Of a stretch of 64,000 nt of DNA, positions 1-7,868 are shown in pieces. The notes under the pieces are model-generated. The model worked only from the letters and a program-made list of their open reading frames with translations, did no database searches and was not told the DNA's origin. Within the stretch, counting starts at the first letter, position 1. Each line of letters starts with the position of its first letter. This DNA is from Acinetobacter marinus (GTDB lineage: Bacteria > Pseudomonadota > Gammaproteobacteria > Pseudomonadales > Moraxellaceae). Both the position numbers and the translations under genes were made by a program. The DNA lies in the NCBI RefSeq assembly GCF_900096915.1, contig NZ_FMYK01000008.1, positions 1 through 64,000 on the forward strand. The letters run 5' to 3'.

Positions 1-31
1 TAAATTCTGGAGTATATCGTTTACTGCTCAT
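1..31 (-). CDS. IS3-type transposase OrfA, N-terminal 10 residues (runs off the window)
   Basis: The reading frame starts at ATG 31 on the minus strand after a GAGGTG ribosome binding site. It encodes MSSKRYTPEF before leaving the window. This opening is typical of the small helix-turn-helix protein OrfA of IS3-family elements, which binds the IS ends and is joined to OrfB by frameshifting to form the active transposase. Too little is present to name the IS. Confidence 0.55.
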   Translation of the reverse strand, partial: MSSKRYTPEF

Positions 32-78
32 AAGCACCTCGTTAATTAGCCATTTTATCTAACTAAAAGGTGTCTACA
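1..78 (-). mobile_element. Left end of an IS3-family-like insertion sequence (partial)
   Basis: On the minus strand a likely IS terminus, TGTAGACACC (plus 69-78), is followed by a short leader, a GAGGTG ribosome binding site and the start of a transposase reading frame. The integrase frame upstream stops making sense exactly at this terminus, which places the insertion junction near 78. The rest of the element lies left of the window, so the other end and any target-site duplication cannot be seen. IS3 assignment rests on the first ten transposase residues and is an inference. Confidence 0.6.
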
Positions 79-174
79 AAATCGGTGGCTATTCAACGTG
101 ACTTCTCGGCATCGTTTATTTAAATATCGAAAATCCACGTAAAGATGCCCATATCGACTTGTTATGCTACCCAT
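79..174 (-). pseudogene. Tyrosine integrase, N-terminal fragment interrupted by the IS
   Basis: ATG at 174 is preceded by AGGAG and gives about 32 residues beginning MGSITSRYGHLYVDFRY and continuing with a KRCRE motif. This matches the N-terminal arm-DNA-binding domain of phage and island tyrosine recombinases, where the opening G-S-I followed by D-F-R-Y and R-C-R-E is characteristic. The frame is cut at the IS terminus and soon meets a stop in IS sequence. The catalytic R-H-R-Y domain is not in the window. The start is 13 bases beyond the stop of the excisionase-like gene, so the two formed an operon. The element has probably lost the ability to excise by its own integrase. Confidence 0.65.
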
Positions 175-186
175 GTGATTTCTCTC

Positions 187-402
187 CTATTGCAAACATA
201 AACTGCTAAGATTTGCCAATAATGGTTTGGTCATGTCCTCCTCGATACGCTCCCAAATGTATAAAATTTTACGTCCACCAAAAGGACGAATATAGTGAAC
301 ACCCTCGATCAAAACCGAATCCTTCAACTGATTACGAATAGTTCGTTCGTTGTAATGGATTCGCCCTGATAGCTCTTTGGTTGTCAGATATGTTAGACTC
401 AT
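187..402 (-). CDS. Excisionase-like small DNA-binding protein
   Basis: A 71-residue protein whose N-terminus (residues 5-40) reads as a winged-helix/MerR-like fold: LTTKELSGRIHYNERTIRNQL, then a basic hairpin with GGRKILY. Such proteins sit next to integrases in phages and islands and act as recombination directionality factors or small regulators. It lies immediately upstream of the interrupted integrase on the same strand and is divergent from the XRE repressor gene, with a palindromic operator between them. Identification as excisionase is by context and fold impression, not by a conserved catalytic signature. Confidence 0.6.
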   Translation of the reverse strand: MSLTYLTTKELSGRIHYNERTIRNQLKDSVLIEGVHYIRPFGGRKILYIWERIEEDMTKPLLANLSSLCLQ

Positions 403-432
403 GATATTGCTTCCTTATAAAATTTATCACAA

Positions 433-454
433 TTAAGGTAAAAATTAACCTTAA
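433..454. promoter_or_regulatory. Palindromic operator between excisionase-like gene and XRE repressor
   Basis: A perfect 7-bp inverted repeat, TTAAGGT-N8-ACCTTAA, lies in the 113-bp divergent intergenic region. Its size and place fit the operator of the adjacent Cro/CI-type repressor, controlling both its own gene and the int/xis side. The symmetry is seen directly; the function is inferred. Confidence 0.55.
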
Positions 455-515
455 AATGATATTAACACAATTTTATCTCAAAGCAAGTTATTTTTACCAC
501 AAAGGAGGTAATTTT

Positions 516-737
516 GTGATTACTTGTAATTTACCTGTTCTGTTGGCTGAGCGAAGAATGAAAGTTTCTGATTTAGTTCGAGCTACGGGAATGAGTAAAA
601 CCACACTGCATAAACTCTATAATGGTCAATCAACGCGGATTGATTTTGAGACACTCGATAAAATTTGCGACTTATTAGAAGTCGAGGTCGGAGATATTTT
701 GGTACATACAAATGATGCACATTCATCTGCAGAATAG
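516..737 (+). CDS. XRE (Cro/CI) family transcriptional regulator
   Basis: A 73-residue single-domain helix-turn-helix protein. The start chosen is GTG at 516, because a near-ideal ribosome binding site (AAAGGAGGT, 501-509) precedes it by 6-7 bases; an in-frame ATG at 456 would add 20 residues without family character. The HTH core runs over about residues 10-60: LLAERRMKVSDLVRATGMSK, then a recognition helix with TTLHKLYNG, then LDKICDLLEVEVGDIL. This is the compact Xre form common in prophages and toxin-antitoxin or island control modules. It probably represses the leftward excisionase-integrase operon from the palindrome at 433-454. Confidence 0.8.
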   Translation: MITCNLPVLLAERRMKVSDLVRATGMSKTTLHKLYNGQSTRIDFETLDKICDLLEVEVGDILVHTNDAHSSAE

Positions 738-887
738 TTGCTAAAAAAGACGTGGACACTTTCAGTCAATTTTTGGTCACTTTTAGCCACTTTTTTCGAA
801 GTCAGGATACAGGGCTTGACTTTTGGTAAAACTTAAAATTGAGAAACCCCGAACAATCAGCCTTTCTAAGTGATTGAAAGCAGGCAT

Positions 888-920
888 AAAAAAAGCCCCA
901 ATCTTTTGATTGAGGCTTTT
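888..920 (-). terminator. Rho-independent terminator of tRNA-Gly
   Basis: Inverted repeat AAAAGCCCCAATC / GATTGAGGCTTTT (891-903 and 908-920; one mismatch) with a 4-base loop. In minus-strand transcription it is followed by a T-run. It lies seven bases beyond the tRNA 3' end. Confidence 0.85.
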
Positions 921-926
921 AGAATT

Positions 927-1002
<76 letters not shown>

Positions 1003-1011
1003 ATGCGGCAC

Positions 1012-1039
1012 ATCATAGCGCATTGGCGATTTTGGTCAA
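1012..1039 (-). promoter_or_regulatory. Sigma-70 promoter of tRNA-Gly
   Basis: On the minus strand TTGACC (plus 1034-1039) and TATGAT (plus 1012-1017) are separated by 16 bp, with the -10 box about 10 bp before the tRNA 5' end. Spacing and boxes fit a strong stable-RNA promoter. Confidence 0.7.
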
Positions 1040-1182
1040 GCAATTTTCCAGAAGAATCGATTTAAATGCACATTTATTCGTCTGTTATCAAAACTGCCAT
1101 GCTTTGTTATCAAATTTTATACTTAATTGAGAATATCATCGTTATACACTGTATCCATAAAAGTAAAAATTTCGGAGTTTTG

Positions 1183-1986
1183 ATGAAAAAGGTTTTGACT
1201 GCCTCTGTTTTGGCAAGCGCTTTGGCGATTACAGGATGTACCAGCACAACATCTACCAGCACCACGGGTGTAGACCGTAAGCAATTACTTTTAGTCTCTG
1301 ACAGCGAAGTGAACGCTCTATCTGCACAGAGCTATAACCAATTGAAATCACAAGCCCAATCAAAAGGGGTGCTGAATACCAATAGTGCGCAAAAAGCACG
1401 CTTACAACGTATTGCCAACCGTTTGATTCCTCAAGCAAAAGTGCTTCGCCCAGAAGCCGCATCTTGGAAATGGGAAGTGAACTTAATTAAAAGTGATGAG
1501 CTGAATGCGTTCTGTGCGCCAGGCGGCAAAATCATGTTCTACACAGGTATTATCGATCGCCTCAAACTCACTGATGACGAAATCGCTGCGATCATGGGGC
1601 ACGAAATGGCGCATGCACTGCGTGAACATGGTCGTGAGAATGTCTCTCGCCAATATGCACAACAAGCAGGTTTAAGCATTTTAGCGGCAGCGACTGGTCT
1701 ATCTGAGGGTCAAGCACAACTTGCACAGATGGTCGGTCAGATCGGTATCAGCTTGCCAAACAACCGCACGCAAGAGTCTGAAGCGGATGTGCTTGGTACA
1801 GAGCTGATGGCACGTGCAGGCTACAACCCGAATGCCTCGATTAGCCTATGGAAAAAGATGATTGCAGCAAGCAGTGGTAGCTCTCCGCAATTCTTGAGTA
1901 CCCACCCGAACCCAGCAAATCGTATTCAAAACCTACAAGCCTTGATGCCAAAAGTGATGCCACTGTATCAACAAGCCAAACGTTAA
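1183..1986 (+). CDS. M48 family metallopeptidase lipoprotein (LoiP/YcaL-like)
   Basis: A 267-residue zinc endopeptidase attached to a membrane by lipid. The start at 1183 has CGGAG upstream and begins a lipoprotein signal peptide with lipobox I-T-G-C, lipidated cysteine at residue 19. The zinc site is H140-E-M-A-H144, with the third ligand in the E198-S-E-A-D segment, the usual M48 arrangement. A serine/threonine-rich linker follows the cysteine. Family members degrade misfolded outer-membrane or periplasmic proteins. It is monocistronic, with its own terminator downstream. An upstream in-frame ATG at 1066 would hide the signal peptide and was rejected. Confidence 0.88.
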   Translation: MKKVLTASVLASALAITGCTSTTSTSTTGVDRKQLLLVSDSEVNALSAQSYNQLKSQAQSKGVLNTNSAQKARLQRIANRLIPQAKVLRPEAASWKWEVNLIKSDELNAFCAPGGKIMFYTGIIDRLKLTDDEIAAIMGHEMAHALREHGRENVSRQYAQQAGLSILAAATGLSEGQAQLAQMVGQIGISLPNNRTQESEADVLGTELMARAGYNPNASISLWKKMIAASSGSSPQFLSTHPNPANRIQNLQALMPKVMPLYQQAKR

Positions 1987-2010
1987 GCGTAAACTTTTAA
2001 GTGAAACAGA

Positions 2011-2045
2011 AAATACCGCATCGTTCATGATGCGGTATTTTTTTA
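2011..2045 (+). terminator. Terminator after the M48 gene
   Basis: Inverted repeat AAATACCGCATC / GATGCGGTATTT with a short loop, followed by a T-run. Confidence 0.85.
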
Positions 2046-2155
2046 TGGCAATAAATTCGGGAACTTGAAGAAAAGATCGCTTTGATTGAAATATGCTATA
2101 TTTATCGTCACTCATTGCACAGTTTTCGCATTACATCAATATTGAAGGTCGCCTC

Positions 2156-2473
2156 ATGCAACTGCAAACTCAACTTGAAGCATTAGTGCAACAGCTTTCT
2201 CCAAGCCATTTGGAAATTTTAAATGAATCCTCTGGTCATGGTGGCTACTTCCCTGGCAAAGAAAGTCATTTTAAAATCACCATTGTCAGCGATGCGTTTC
2301 AAGGCTTACGGTTGGTACAACGTCATCAAAAAGTCTATGGCTTAGTTGGTGATTTACTTGCACCATCGAAAATCCATGCGTTGGCGATCCATGCCTATAC
2401 GCAGGATGAATGGACAGGCGAACGCCCTGACAGTCCAGATTGTGCGCACGCACCAAAGCACACAAGCAATTAA
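2156..2473 (+). CDS. BolA family protein
   Basis: A 105-residue protein with the BolA class II/KH-like fold: LEALVQQLSPSHLEILNESS, then G-H-G-G-Y-F, a conserved SHFKITIVSDAF strand, LRLVQRHQKVYGLVGDLL and the closing IHALAIHAYTQDEW. BolA proteins pair with monothiol glutaredoxins in iron-sulfur handling and influence cell shape and stress responses. The ATG at 2156 was preferred because the 21 residues encoded before it are unlike the family. The next gene (SirB2) follows after 55 bp on the same strand, so they may be co-transcribed. Confidence 0.85.
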   Translation: MQLQTQLEALVQQLSPSHLEILNESSGHGGYFPGKESHFKITIVSDAFQGLRLVQRHQKVYGLVGDLLAPSKIHALAIHAYTQDEWTGERPDSPDCAHAPKHTSN

Positions 2474-2528
2474 ATTTATTTAGATTTCCAGTCGAATTCA
2501 AATCCAAATTTTTCATCAGAGCGCCAAT

Positions 2529-2921
2529 ATGGATCAGCATCTCATCATCAAAATCATGCACATGTCGATCGCCAGTTTGGTGTTTATTTTATTGATTGTG
2601 CGTGCTTTTCCTGTTTTGATCTTAAAAAAGTGGACGGTTGAACGCACCGTGTCCAACAAGATCATCGTCGGTCTACAACATTTGAGCTATAGTGTGTTGA
2701 TTCTGTCAGGACTGTGGCTGCTTTGGGACAATCAATTTCAGGTTGAAATGTGGTTTTATGCCAAAGTGATTTTATTTTTGGTGATTTTATCTGCATCATT
2801 CAAAGCATTTAGTCGCAAGTCAGAGCGCTTATTGGTGCAACGTCAAGCAGGCTTAGTGATTGCGATTGTGGCATTTATTGCGCTATTTGCATTGATCGGG
2901 ATCAAACCTGAGCTTGGCTAA
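2529..2921 (+). CDS. SirB2 family membrane protein
   Basis: A 130-residue protein with four hydrophobic helices: about residues 12-32, 45-65, 74-92 and 107-125. A histidine-bearing first helix (LIIKIMHMSIASLVFILLIV) and G-L-Q-H-L-S fit the SirB2 family. That family was named after a Salmonella invasion-gene regulator locus, but its biochemical role is unclear. The gene follows bolA closely. Integral inner-membrane location is inferred from hydrophobicity. Confidence 0.8.
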   Translation: MDQHLIIKIMHMSIASLVFILLIVRAFPVLILKKWTVERTVSNKIIVGLQHLSYSVLILSGLWLLWDNQFQVEMWFYAKVILFLVILSASFKAFSRKSERLLVQRQAGLVIAIVAFIALFALIGIKPELG

Positions 2922-3050
2922 ATACAGCTTGGCTAAATTTTGAATAGATTGTTTTTAGAGATGTCATTACGAACATATTTTTTTGACTGATTTTATTGAC
3001 TTGTTTTTTGAATTGGTTCGATACAACCAAAAGAAGGAATGGAGAACAAC

Positions 3051-3896
3051 ATGCTAACTCGCGTTGTATTTAACCAAAAAGGTGGTGTAGGTAAATCAAG
3101 CATTACCGTCAACTTAGCGGCAATCAGTGCCGCACAGGGCTATCGTACCCTAGTCATCGACCTTGATCCGCAATCGAACTCCAGCCAGTACATTCTTGGT
3201 AGTGCGCATGACAGCACCCACTCGAGTGCAGAATTGCCGACATTTAGCCCGAATATGTATCATTTCTTTGAAGAAGTGGTGGCACAGCCTCAAAGCAAAG
3301 GCATTCTCGGTTCGGCAATCGGTTCGATCTTAAATAATAAAGTCAAAGGCTTAGATGCTGTGATTCATCAGAGTCCATTTCCAAATCTGCATGTGATTCC
3401 ATCCAGTGCTGAGCTTGGTTCACTTGAACATGCGCTTGAATCGAAACATAAAATTTACAAACTGCGTGATGCACTACAAAAAATCGCATCACAATACGAT
3501 CGTGTCTATATCGACACGCCGCCAGCATTTAACTTCTTTACCTTGTCTGCGTTGATTGCGTCAAATCGTGTCTTGATTCCATTTGACTGTGACGTCTTCT
3601 CACACCGTGCACTATTAACTCTACTTGAAAATGTCGTCGAAACTCGTCAAGATCATAATGATGACTTGGCTGTGGAAGGTGTGATTGTCAATCAGTTCCA
3701 AGCGCAAGCCAAGCTACCAAGAGAGATCGTAGCACAGCTACGTCAGGATCAACTGCCTGTATTTGACACCATGCTCCCGCCGTCTGTGATGATGAAAGAA
3801 TCACACTTGAAGAATCTACCGTTGATTCACTTGGCTGCGGATCACAAGCTGACACAGACCTACCGCCAACTATTTGACGAGATTGAGCGTGAATAA
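3051..3896 (+). CDS. ParA/MinD-type ATPase (orphan, without ParB)
   Basis: A 281-residue P-loop ATPase with the deviant Walker A K10-G-G-V-G-K15-S-S, a V-I-D-L-D-P-Q-S-N segment (D37 and D39) and D-T-P-P-A-F as the switch II/Walker B' part. Start 3051 is preferred over 3039 because GGAG (3041-3044) is well placed before it. No ParB gene follows; instead the stop overlaps the start of a lipoprotein gene. It is therefore probably not the chromosome-partition ParA, and may position some other cargo as orphan ParA proteins do. DNA binding and ATP-driven dimerisation are family properties not shown here. Confidence 0.85.
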   Translation: MLTRVVFNQKGGVGKSSITVNLAAISAAQGYRTLVIDLDPQSNSSQYILGSAHDSTHSSAELPTFSPNMYHFFEEVVAQPQSKGILGSAIGSILNNKVKGLDAVIHQSPFPNLHVIPSSAELGSLEHALESKHKIYKLRDALQKIASQYDRVYIDTPPAFNFFTLSALIASNRVLIPFDCDVFSHRALLTLLENVVETRQDHNDDLAVEGVIVNQFQAQAKLPREIVAQLRQDQLPVFDTMLPPSVMMKESHLKNLPLIHLAADHKLTQTYRQLFDEIERE

Positions 3897-4285
3897 TGAA
3901 TAAATTAACTCTATCAACCGCATTGGCTACTAGCCTATTCCTCGGTGCTTGTGCTACAGGTCCAGTCAAACCTGCCTATGTTTCACCAACACAATATCAA
4001 TCGTGGAACTGCGCACAGTTGCACACCGAATACGCACGCATTGGCAAATATGTCAGTGACGGTGTTGAACCTGAAAAGCGTACCGGGATGGGCGTTGGGG
4101 TCGGACTCGGTGTCGGTGGTTGGGGTGGTGGCTGGGGCATCCGCCCGAATATCTCGGTGAGTATGGGGCAGTCCAGCAACAGCAAACGCACGGAAGTCGC
4201 CAAACTCTATGGACAACAAGATGCGATTGCACAGGCTGCACAATTTAAGAATTGTCCGATTCAAAACCTACGCCAGAGCAACTAG
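3896..4285 (+). CDS. Glycine-rich lipoprotein of unknown function
   Basis: A 129-residue protein with a lipoprotein signal peptide (lipobox L-G-A-C, cysteine 19), a conserved-looking S-W-N-C-A-Q-L segment and a central glycine-rich stretch (residues about 63-80, with GVGVGLGVGGWGGGW). Its ATG shares the A of the ParA stop codon (TAATG), so translation of the two is coupled. The glycine-rich loop may be flexible or insert in a membrane. I do not recognise a named family. Cysteines near positions 38 and 121 could form a disulfide. Confidence 0.75.
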   Translation: MNKLTLSTALATSLFLGACATGPVKPAYVSPTQYQSWNCAQLHTEYARIGKYVSDGVEPEKRTGMGVGVGLGVGGWGGGWGIRPNISVSMGQSSNSKRTEVAKLYGQQDAIAQAAQFKNCPIQNLRQSN

Positions 4286-4434
4286 CAAATAAATATAACC
4301 TATTGTAATTTAATATTATTTAAAACTTATCCGAGTTACATACTCATACTTTGATGCAATTTTCAGCAGGCATGGCTTGGGATTTGCATCATAATTGGGG
4401 TAACTTAGCCCCCTGTTCACCAAGATCGGAATCT

Positions 4435-5028
4435 ATGCTCGAATATAGCTTCGTTATTATTGCCCTGTTTGCTGTGATGATTATTCCTGGCCCGACCAAT
4501 GCACTTTTGGCGAGTTCGGCACAGCACATCGGTATGCAAAAGTCACTACGCTTGATTCCTGCGGAGTTGATTGGCTATATCTATGCCATGGCATTATGGT
4601 GGCTGATCGTGGCATTTACCCATGATATTTGGCCTTTATTTATCGATATTTTGCATATCGCCAGTGCGCTCTATGTGTTTTGGCTGGCATTTCGACTGTG
4701 GAAAATGAAGCATCTGCACGCCCACAGCCAACGCTTCAAAAATATCAAAGCCATGCAACTGTTTTACTCTACCTTTAAAAACCCCAAAGCAGCGCTTTTC
4801 TCCGTCGGCGTATTTCCCAACTCCACATGGAACAATCTTGAAAACTATGCCATCAGCATGCTGTTATTTAGTGCGGTGCTGATCCCTTCGGCATTGTTCT
4901 GGATGTTTTATGGTAGCCGTTTGCTCACGGGCAAATTCAAAGGCATCAATCAAGAACAACTCTACCGCAGCTCTGCACTACTGCTCTTGGTTTGCATGCT
5001 ACCGATCATTTTCCGCTTCTTTAATTAA
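4435..5028 (+). CDS. LysE/RhtB family amino-acid exporter
   Basis: A 197-residue membrane protein with about six hydrophobic segments and the family's N-terminal motif I-I-P-G-P-T-N-A (residues 16-23). A second family feature is the S-T-F-K-N-P-K-A-A-L-F segment around residue 110-120. LysE/RhtB proteins export amino acids or their derivatives by proton antiport. Start 4435 begins directly with the first membrane helix; the longer in-frame ATG at 4351 adds 28 unrelated residues. The ribosome binding site (CGGA) is weak. The substrate cannot be told from sequence. Confidence 0.75.
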   Translation: MLEYSFVIIALFAVMIIPGPTNALLASSAQHIGMQKSLRLIPAELIGYIYAMALWWLIVAFTHDIWPLFIDILHIASALYVFWLAFRLWKMKHLHAHSQRFKNIKAMQLFYSTFKNPKAALFSVGVFPNSTWNNLENYAISMLLFSAVLIPSALFWMFYGSRLLTGKFKGINQEQLYRSSALLLLVCMLPIIFRFFN

Positions 5029-5310
5029 GCCTTTTTAGATGCGCATCTGAACGAGCACACTAAAATTCGCCACAACTTCACAGCACAACGACACCACTTA
5101 CAAAAATTGTCACTTTCTACCCTATAGTTACAAAAAACTTTAAAAAAATAGTGAAATAAATCAACATTATTTGTGACACGCTTAACAAAAATAGTAAATA
5201 AGGTTTGAAATCCGTCAGTAAGCATAGTATTTTAGTTATTAATGAGAATTTTTAACAACCGTGATTGCACCGCACATTCAAATGCAACAATCACATCATC
5301 GGGGGAGTTC

Positions 5311-5655
5311 ATGATGCAATTTAAATCGGTAATGCTAGTGTTAAGCATGACTGCTGGTTTCGCGTCATATTCACACTCAGCACAACTCGAAGCGCCAAAG
5401 CAACCACAAGTGCAAAAGCAAGACGTATCGCTGATTAAAACGGTAGCAGATGCAAAGAAAAGTACCGCCACGGCAAAAAATACCAACCAATTGACGGCGC
5501 TAGACAAACTCATCGAAAGTGCCAAACTGGCTAAGGCATCGCAACCGTCGACTGAAGAAAGCCAAGCACTTGCACGCTTGAATAACCTAAAATTGAGTGT
5601 AGTTTCACGCAATAAACAAATCAGCAATCTGTTTCAAAATCTATTCGGTAGCTGA
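5311..5655 (+). CDS. Small exported protein of unknown function
   Basis: A 114-residue protein starting at ATG 5311 after a strong GGGGGAG ribosome binding site. Residues 1-23 form a signal peptide ending about S-H-S before A-Q. The mature part is Lys/Ala/Gln-rich and strongly helical in character, with no cysteines and no motif I can name. It may be a small periplasmic helical protein. A good terminator follows, so it is an independent transcription unit. Confidence 0.6.
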   Translation: MMQFKSVMLVLSMTAGFASYSHSAQLEAPKQPQVQKQDVSLIKTVADAKKSTATAKNTNQLTALDKLIESAKLAKASQPSTEESQALARLNNLKLSVVSRNKQISNLFQNLFGS

Positions 5656-5712
5656 TTTTTGTTAGAACCTACAACATCGTAGTAGGTTCAAAATAAATGT
5701 ACCATCTTCCTC

Positions 5713-5739
5713 AAAAAGCTGTCTACGGACAGCTTTTTT
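5713..5739. terminator. Bidirectional terminator between the small exported protein and the AraC gene
   Basis: Perfect repeat AAAAAGCTGTC-TACG-GACAGCTTTTT with A-run on one side and T-run on the other. A second hairpin without a T-run (GAACCTAC / GTAGGTTC, 5665-5689) precedes it. Confidence 0.88.
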
Positions 5740-5793
5740 CTATTGCAATCGCGCTAAAATTGTATGCACAGTGCGACATGATGATGGATAATG

Positions 5794-6831
5794 TTAATGA
5801 TTTTGCTGTAACCGATATGCTCCTGGACTCACGCCTGTCCATTTTTTAAACGCACGGTGAAATGCACTTACTTCATGAAAATTTAACGCCTGACTAATAT
5901 CTTGCAAAGACAATTGGCTATTTTCGAGCATTGTAATTGCCAAATCTCGACGTATCTCATTTTTAAGTTGCTGATAGCTACAGCCTTCACTTTTTAAACG
6001 CCGTTGAATGGTCGCCTCTGACATATTGAAATGAGGTGCAATTTCTGACAGTTCAAGCCATTGTGCTGGCGGTTCTTGCATTAAATAACGTCGAATTTGG
6101 GCACTGGTTGAATGCGGATTTTTATAACGAATCAGTAGGATATGTGGGGTTTGTTGAATAAACTGATACCACGATTGACGATCTTGTTTAATTGGTAATT
6201 TCAAGTAATTTGCATCAAACTGAATATAGTTTTCGGGCATTTGATAATGAATATTTTCGCAAAACCGCACCTTGTAATCGTCATCATCGACAGGCGCTTC
6301 ACACTTTAGCTGTATTTGATTGAGACTAACTCGCTGTCCAACCAACCAGCACATCAACGCATGGATCAACATGATGTATGTGGCATAGCTGAACATCCGC
6401 TTCGGCTGCTGGCGATCATAGATCATAATATAGGCGTAATTCTCCTGCACCATCAGTTGTGCGGTAAAATCATCCAGTATCAGATTCATAAACTGTAGGA
6501 TATGATGAATTGCCTGCTCGAGCTGGGTAGTGTATAGCAGGGATTTGGATAAAAACTGAAAACTTCCTCGGCGCATGGCATGCCGATCCATGCCAAAAAA
6601 CTCATCATCGAGCGCATTTGCCAACTCAGTCCAAAGCTGTGCATATTGATTGACCGATACTCGCGCTTTATTTGCTTGTAATAGTGTGTGGTTAATGCCT
6701 GCTTTTTCTAATATTTCTCGCACAGCATAGCCCTGCTGCTGTGCTTCCCATATGGCTTCATGCACTAATGCAATGGAAATCGAGTCTTTATCAGCGCTTG
6801 CGTGTTCCATTGCAGTCATTTTGACGTCCAT
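5794..6831 (-). CDS. AraC family transcriptional regulator (Arabinose_bd-type sensor domain)
   Basis: A protein of up to 345 residues; the true start may be one of the Met codons at residues 1, 5 or 8. The N-terminal two thirds resemble the sensor domain of OruR/VirS-like AraC proteins. The C-terminal 100 residues hold two helix-turn-helix units: LELSEIAPHFNMSEATIQRR and LSLQDISQALNFHEVSAFHR, followed by the signature F-K-K-W-T-G-V-S-P-G-A-Y-R. It is divergent from the acyl-CoA degradation genes at 7065-10818 and probably activates them, sensing a fatty acid or acyl-CoA. A 14-bp palindrome at 6935-6948 is a candidate site. Confidence 0.88.
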   Translation of the reverse strand: MDVKMTAMEHASADKDSISIALVHEAIWEAQQQGYAVREILEKAGINHTLLQANKARVSVNQYAQLWTELANALDDEFFGMDRHAMRRGSFQFLSKSLLYTTQLEQAIHHILQFMNLILDDFTAQLMVQENYAYIMIYDRQQPKRMFSYATYIMLIHALMCWLVGQRVSLNQIQLKCEAPVDDDDYKVRFCENIHYQMPENYIQFDANYLKLPIKQDRQSWYQFIQQTPHILLIRYKNPHSTSAQIRRYLMQEPPAQWLELSEIAPHFNMSEATIQRRLKSEGCSYQQLKNEIRRDLAITMLENSQLSLQDISQALNFHEVSAFHRAFKKWTGVSPGAYRLQQNH

Positions 6832-6934
6832 ATTTCTTATTCTCTATCCAGCATTGCCCAAAACAGTCATCACGAATGCCATATTTGGAAATTGCACTCA
6901 ACAGCTTCTATGTTTAAGTTTCTCCTATGGGCGA

Positions 6935-6948
6935 AGAAATTAATTTCT
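6935..6948. promoter_or_regulatory. Palindrome in the AraC/SDR divergent region
   Basis: The 14-base sequence AGAAATTAATTTCT is a perfect palindrome midway between the two divergent genes. It may be a regulator site, though AraC proteins more often use direct repeats, so assignment is open. Confidence 0.3.
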
Positions 6949-7064
6949 GATACAAGGCAGCAGAGCGAAGGTGTACAAGTCGTACTACGAGCAAGGTTAA
7001 CGCTGTAGCAGGATTTAAGTTCTCTGGCTATATCGCTATCTTTCACATCATAAAGGGAAAATAA

Positions 7065-7832
7065 ATGAAGATACAAGGGAAAGTCGTGATCGTCACAGGT
7101 GCTGCCTCTGGCTTGGGTGCAGCAACTGCGCAGTATTTGATTGCGCAAGGTGCAAAAGTCATCTTGGTCGATATGAACCAAGCGCTTGGTGAACAGCTCC
7201 AGCGTGCACTGGGGGAAAATGCCCAATTTAAACCATTGGATGTGAGCGATGAAAATGCGGTACAACACTTCTTTGATGAGGTCGCCTCTGACTACCAGCA
7301 GTTAAATGGTTTAGTCAACTGCGCAGGTGTGGCACCTTCAGCCAAAGTGCTCAGTCGTGACGGCATCCATGCGCTGGCGTTGTTTCAAAATGTATTAAAT
7401 ATCAATGTTACAGGCACTTTTAATATGTTGCGTTTTGCTGTGCAATTGATGGCGAAATACCCACCACAAGCGGACGAAGAGTGTGGCGTCATCATCAATA
7501 CTGCCTCTGTGGCAGCCTATGAAGGTCAAATTGGGCAGACCGCTTATGCGGCATCAAAAGGTGCCATTGTCTCGATGACTTTGCCACTCGCTCGCGAACT
7601 CGCCCGTGAAAAAATCCGTGTCATGAGTATTGCGCCTGGCATCGTTGAAACACCAATGCTCAAAGCAATGCCTCAACATGTTCAAGATGCTTTGGCAGAA
7701 ATGGTGCCATTTCCAAAGCGTCTGGCACAAGCCGAGGAGTTTGCCAAACTGGTTGGACATATTTTTGAAAATAGCTATCTCAATGGCGAAGTGATTCGCT
7801 TAGATGGTGCGATTCGCATGCAGCCGAAATAG
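7065..7832 (+). CDS. SDR family 3-hydroxyacyl-CoA dehydrogenase (HSD17B10-like)
   Basis: A 255-residue short-chain dehydrogenase. The NAD-binding motif T-G-A-A-S-G-L-G is at residues 11-18, an acidic V-D-M after the second strand points to NAD rather than NADP, N-C-A-G-V is at about 85-89, and the catalytic Y-A-A-S-K is preceded by I-N-T-A-S-V. It resembles type II 3-hydroxyacyl-CoA dehydrogenase, which oxidises short and branched 3-hydroxyacyl-CoA. It is first in a set with an acyl-CoA dehydrogenase 36 bp downstream and an acyl-CoA synthetase, under a divergent AraC gene. Confidence 0.88.
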   Translation: MKIQGKVVIVTGAASGLGAATAQYLIAQGAKVILVDMNQALGEQLQRALGENAQFKPLDVSDENAVQHFFDEVASDYQQLNGLVNCAGVAPSAKVLSRDGIHALALFQNVLNINVTGTFNMLRFAVQLMAKYPPQADEECGVIINTASVAAYEGQIGQTAYAASKGAIVSMTLPLARELAREKIRVMSIAPGIVETPMLKAMPQHVQDALAEMVPFPKRLAQAEEFAKLVGHIFENSYLNGEVIRLDGAIRMQPK

Positions 7833-7868
7833 GCTGGTAAACAATAATAAATAGGATAGGACAGTCCA

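Noticed and set aside
3983..4264. Antisense frames opposite the glycine-rich lipoprotein
   Set aside because: They arise from the GC-rich glycine codons read backwards and have no start signals.
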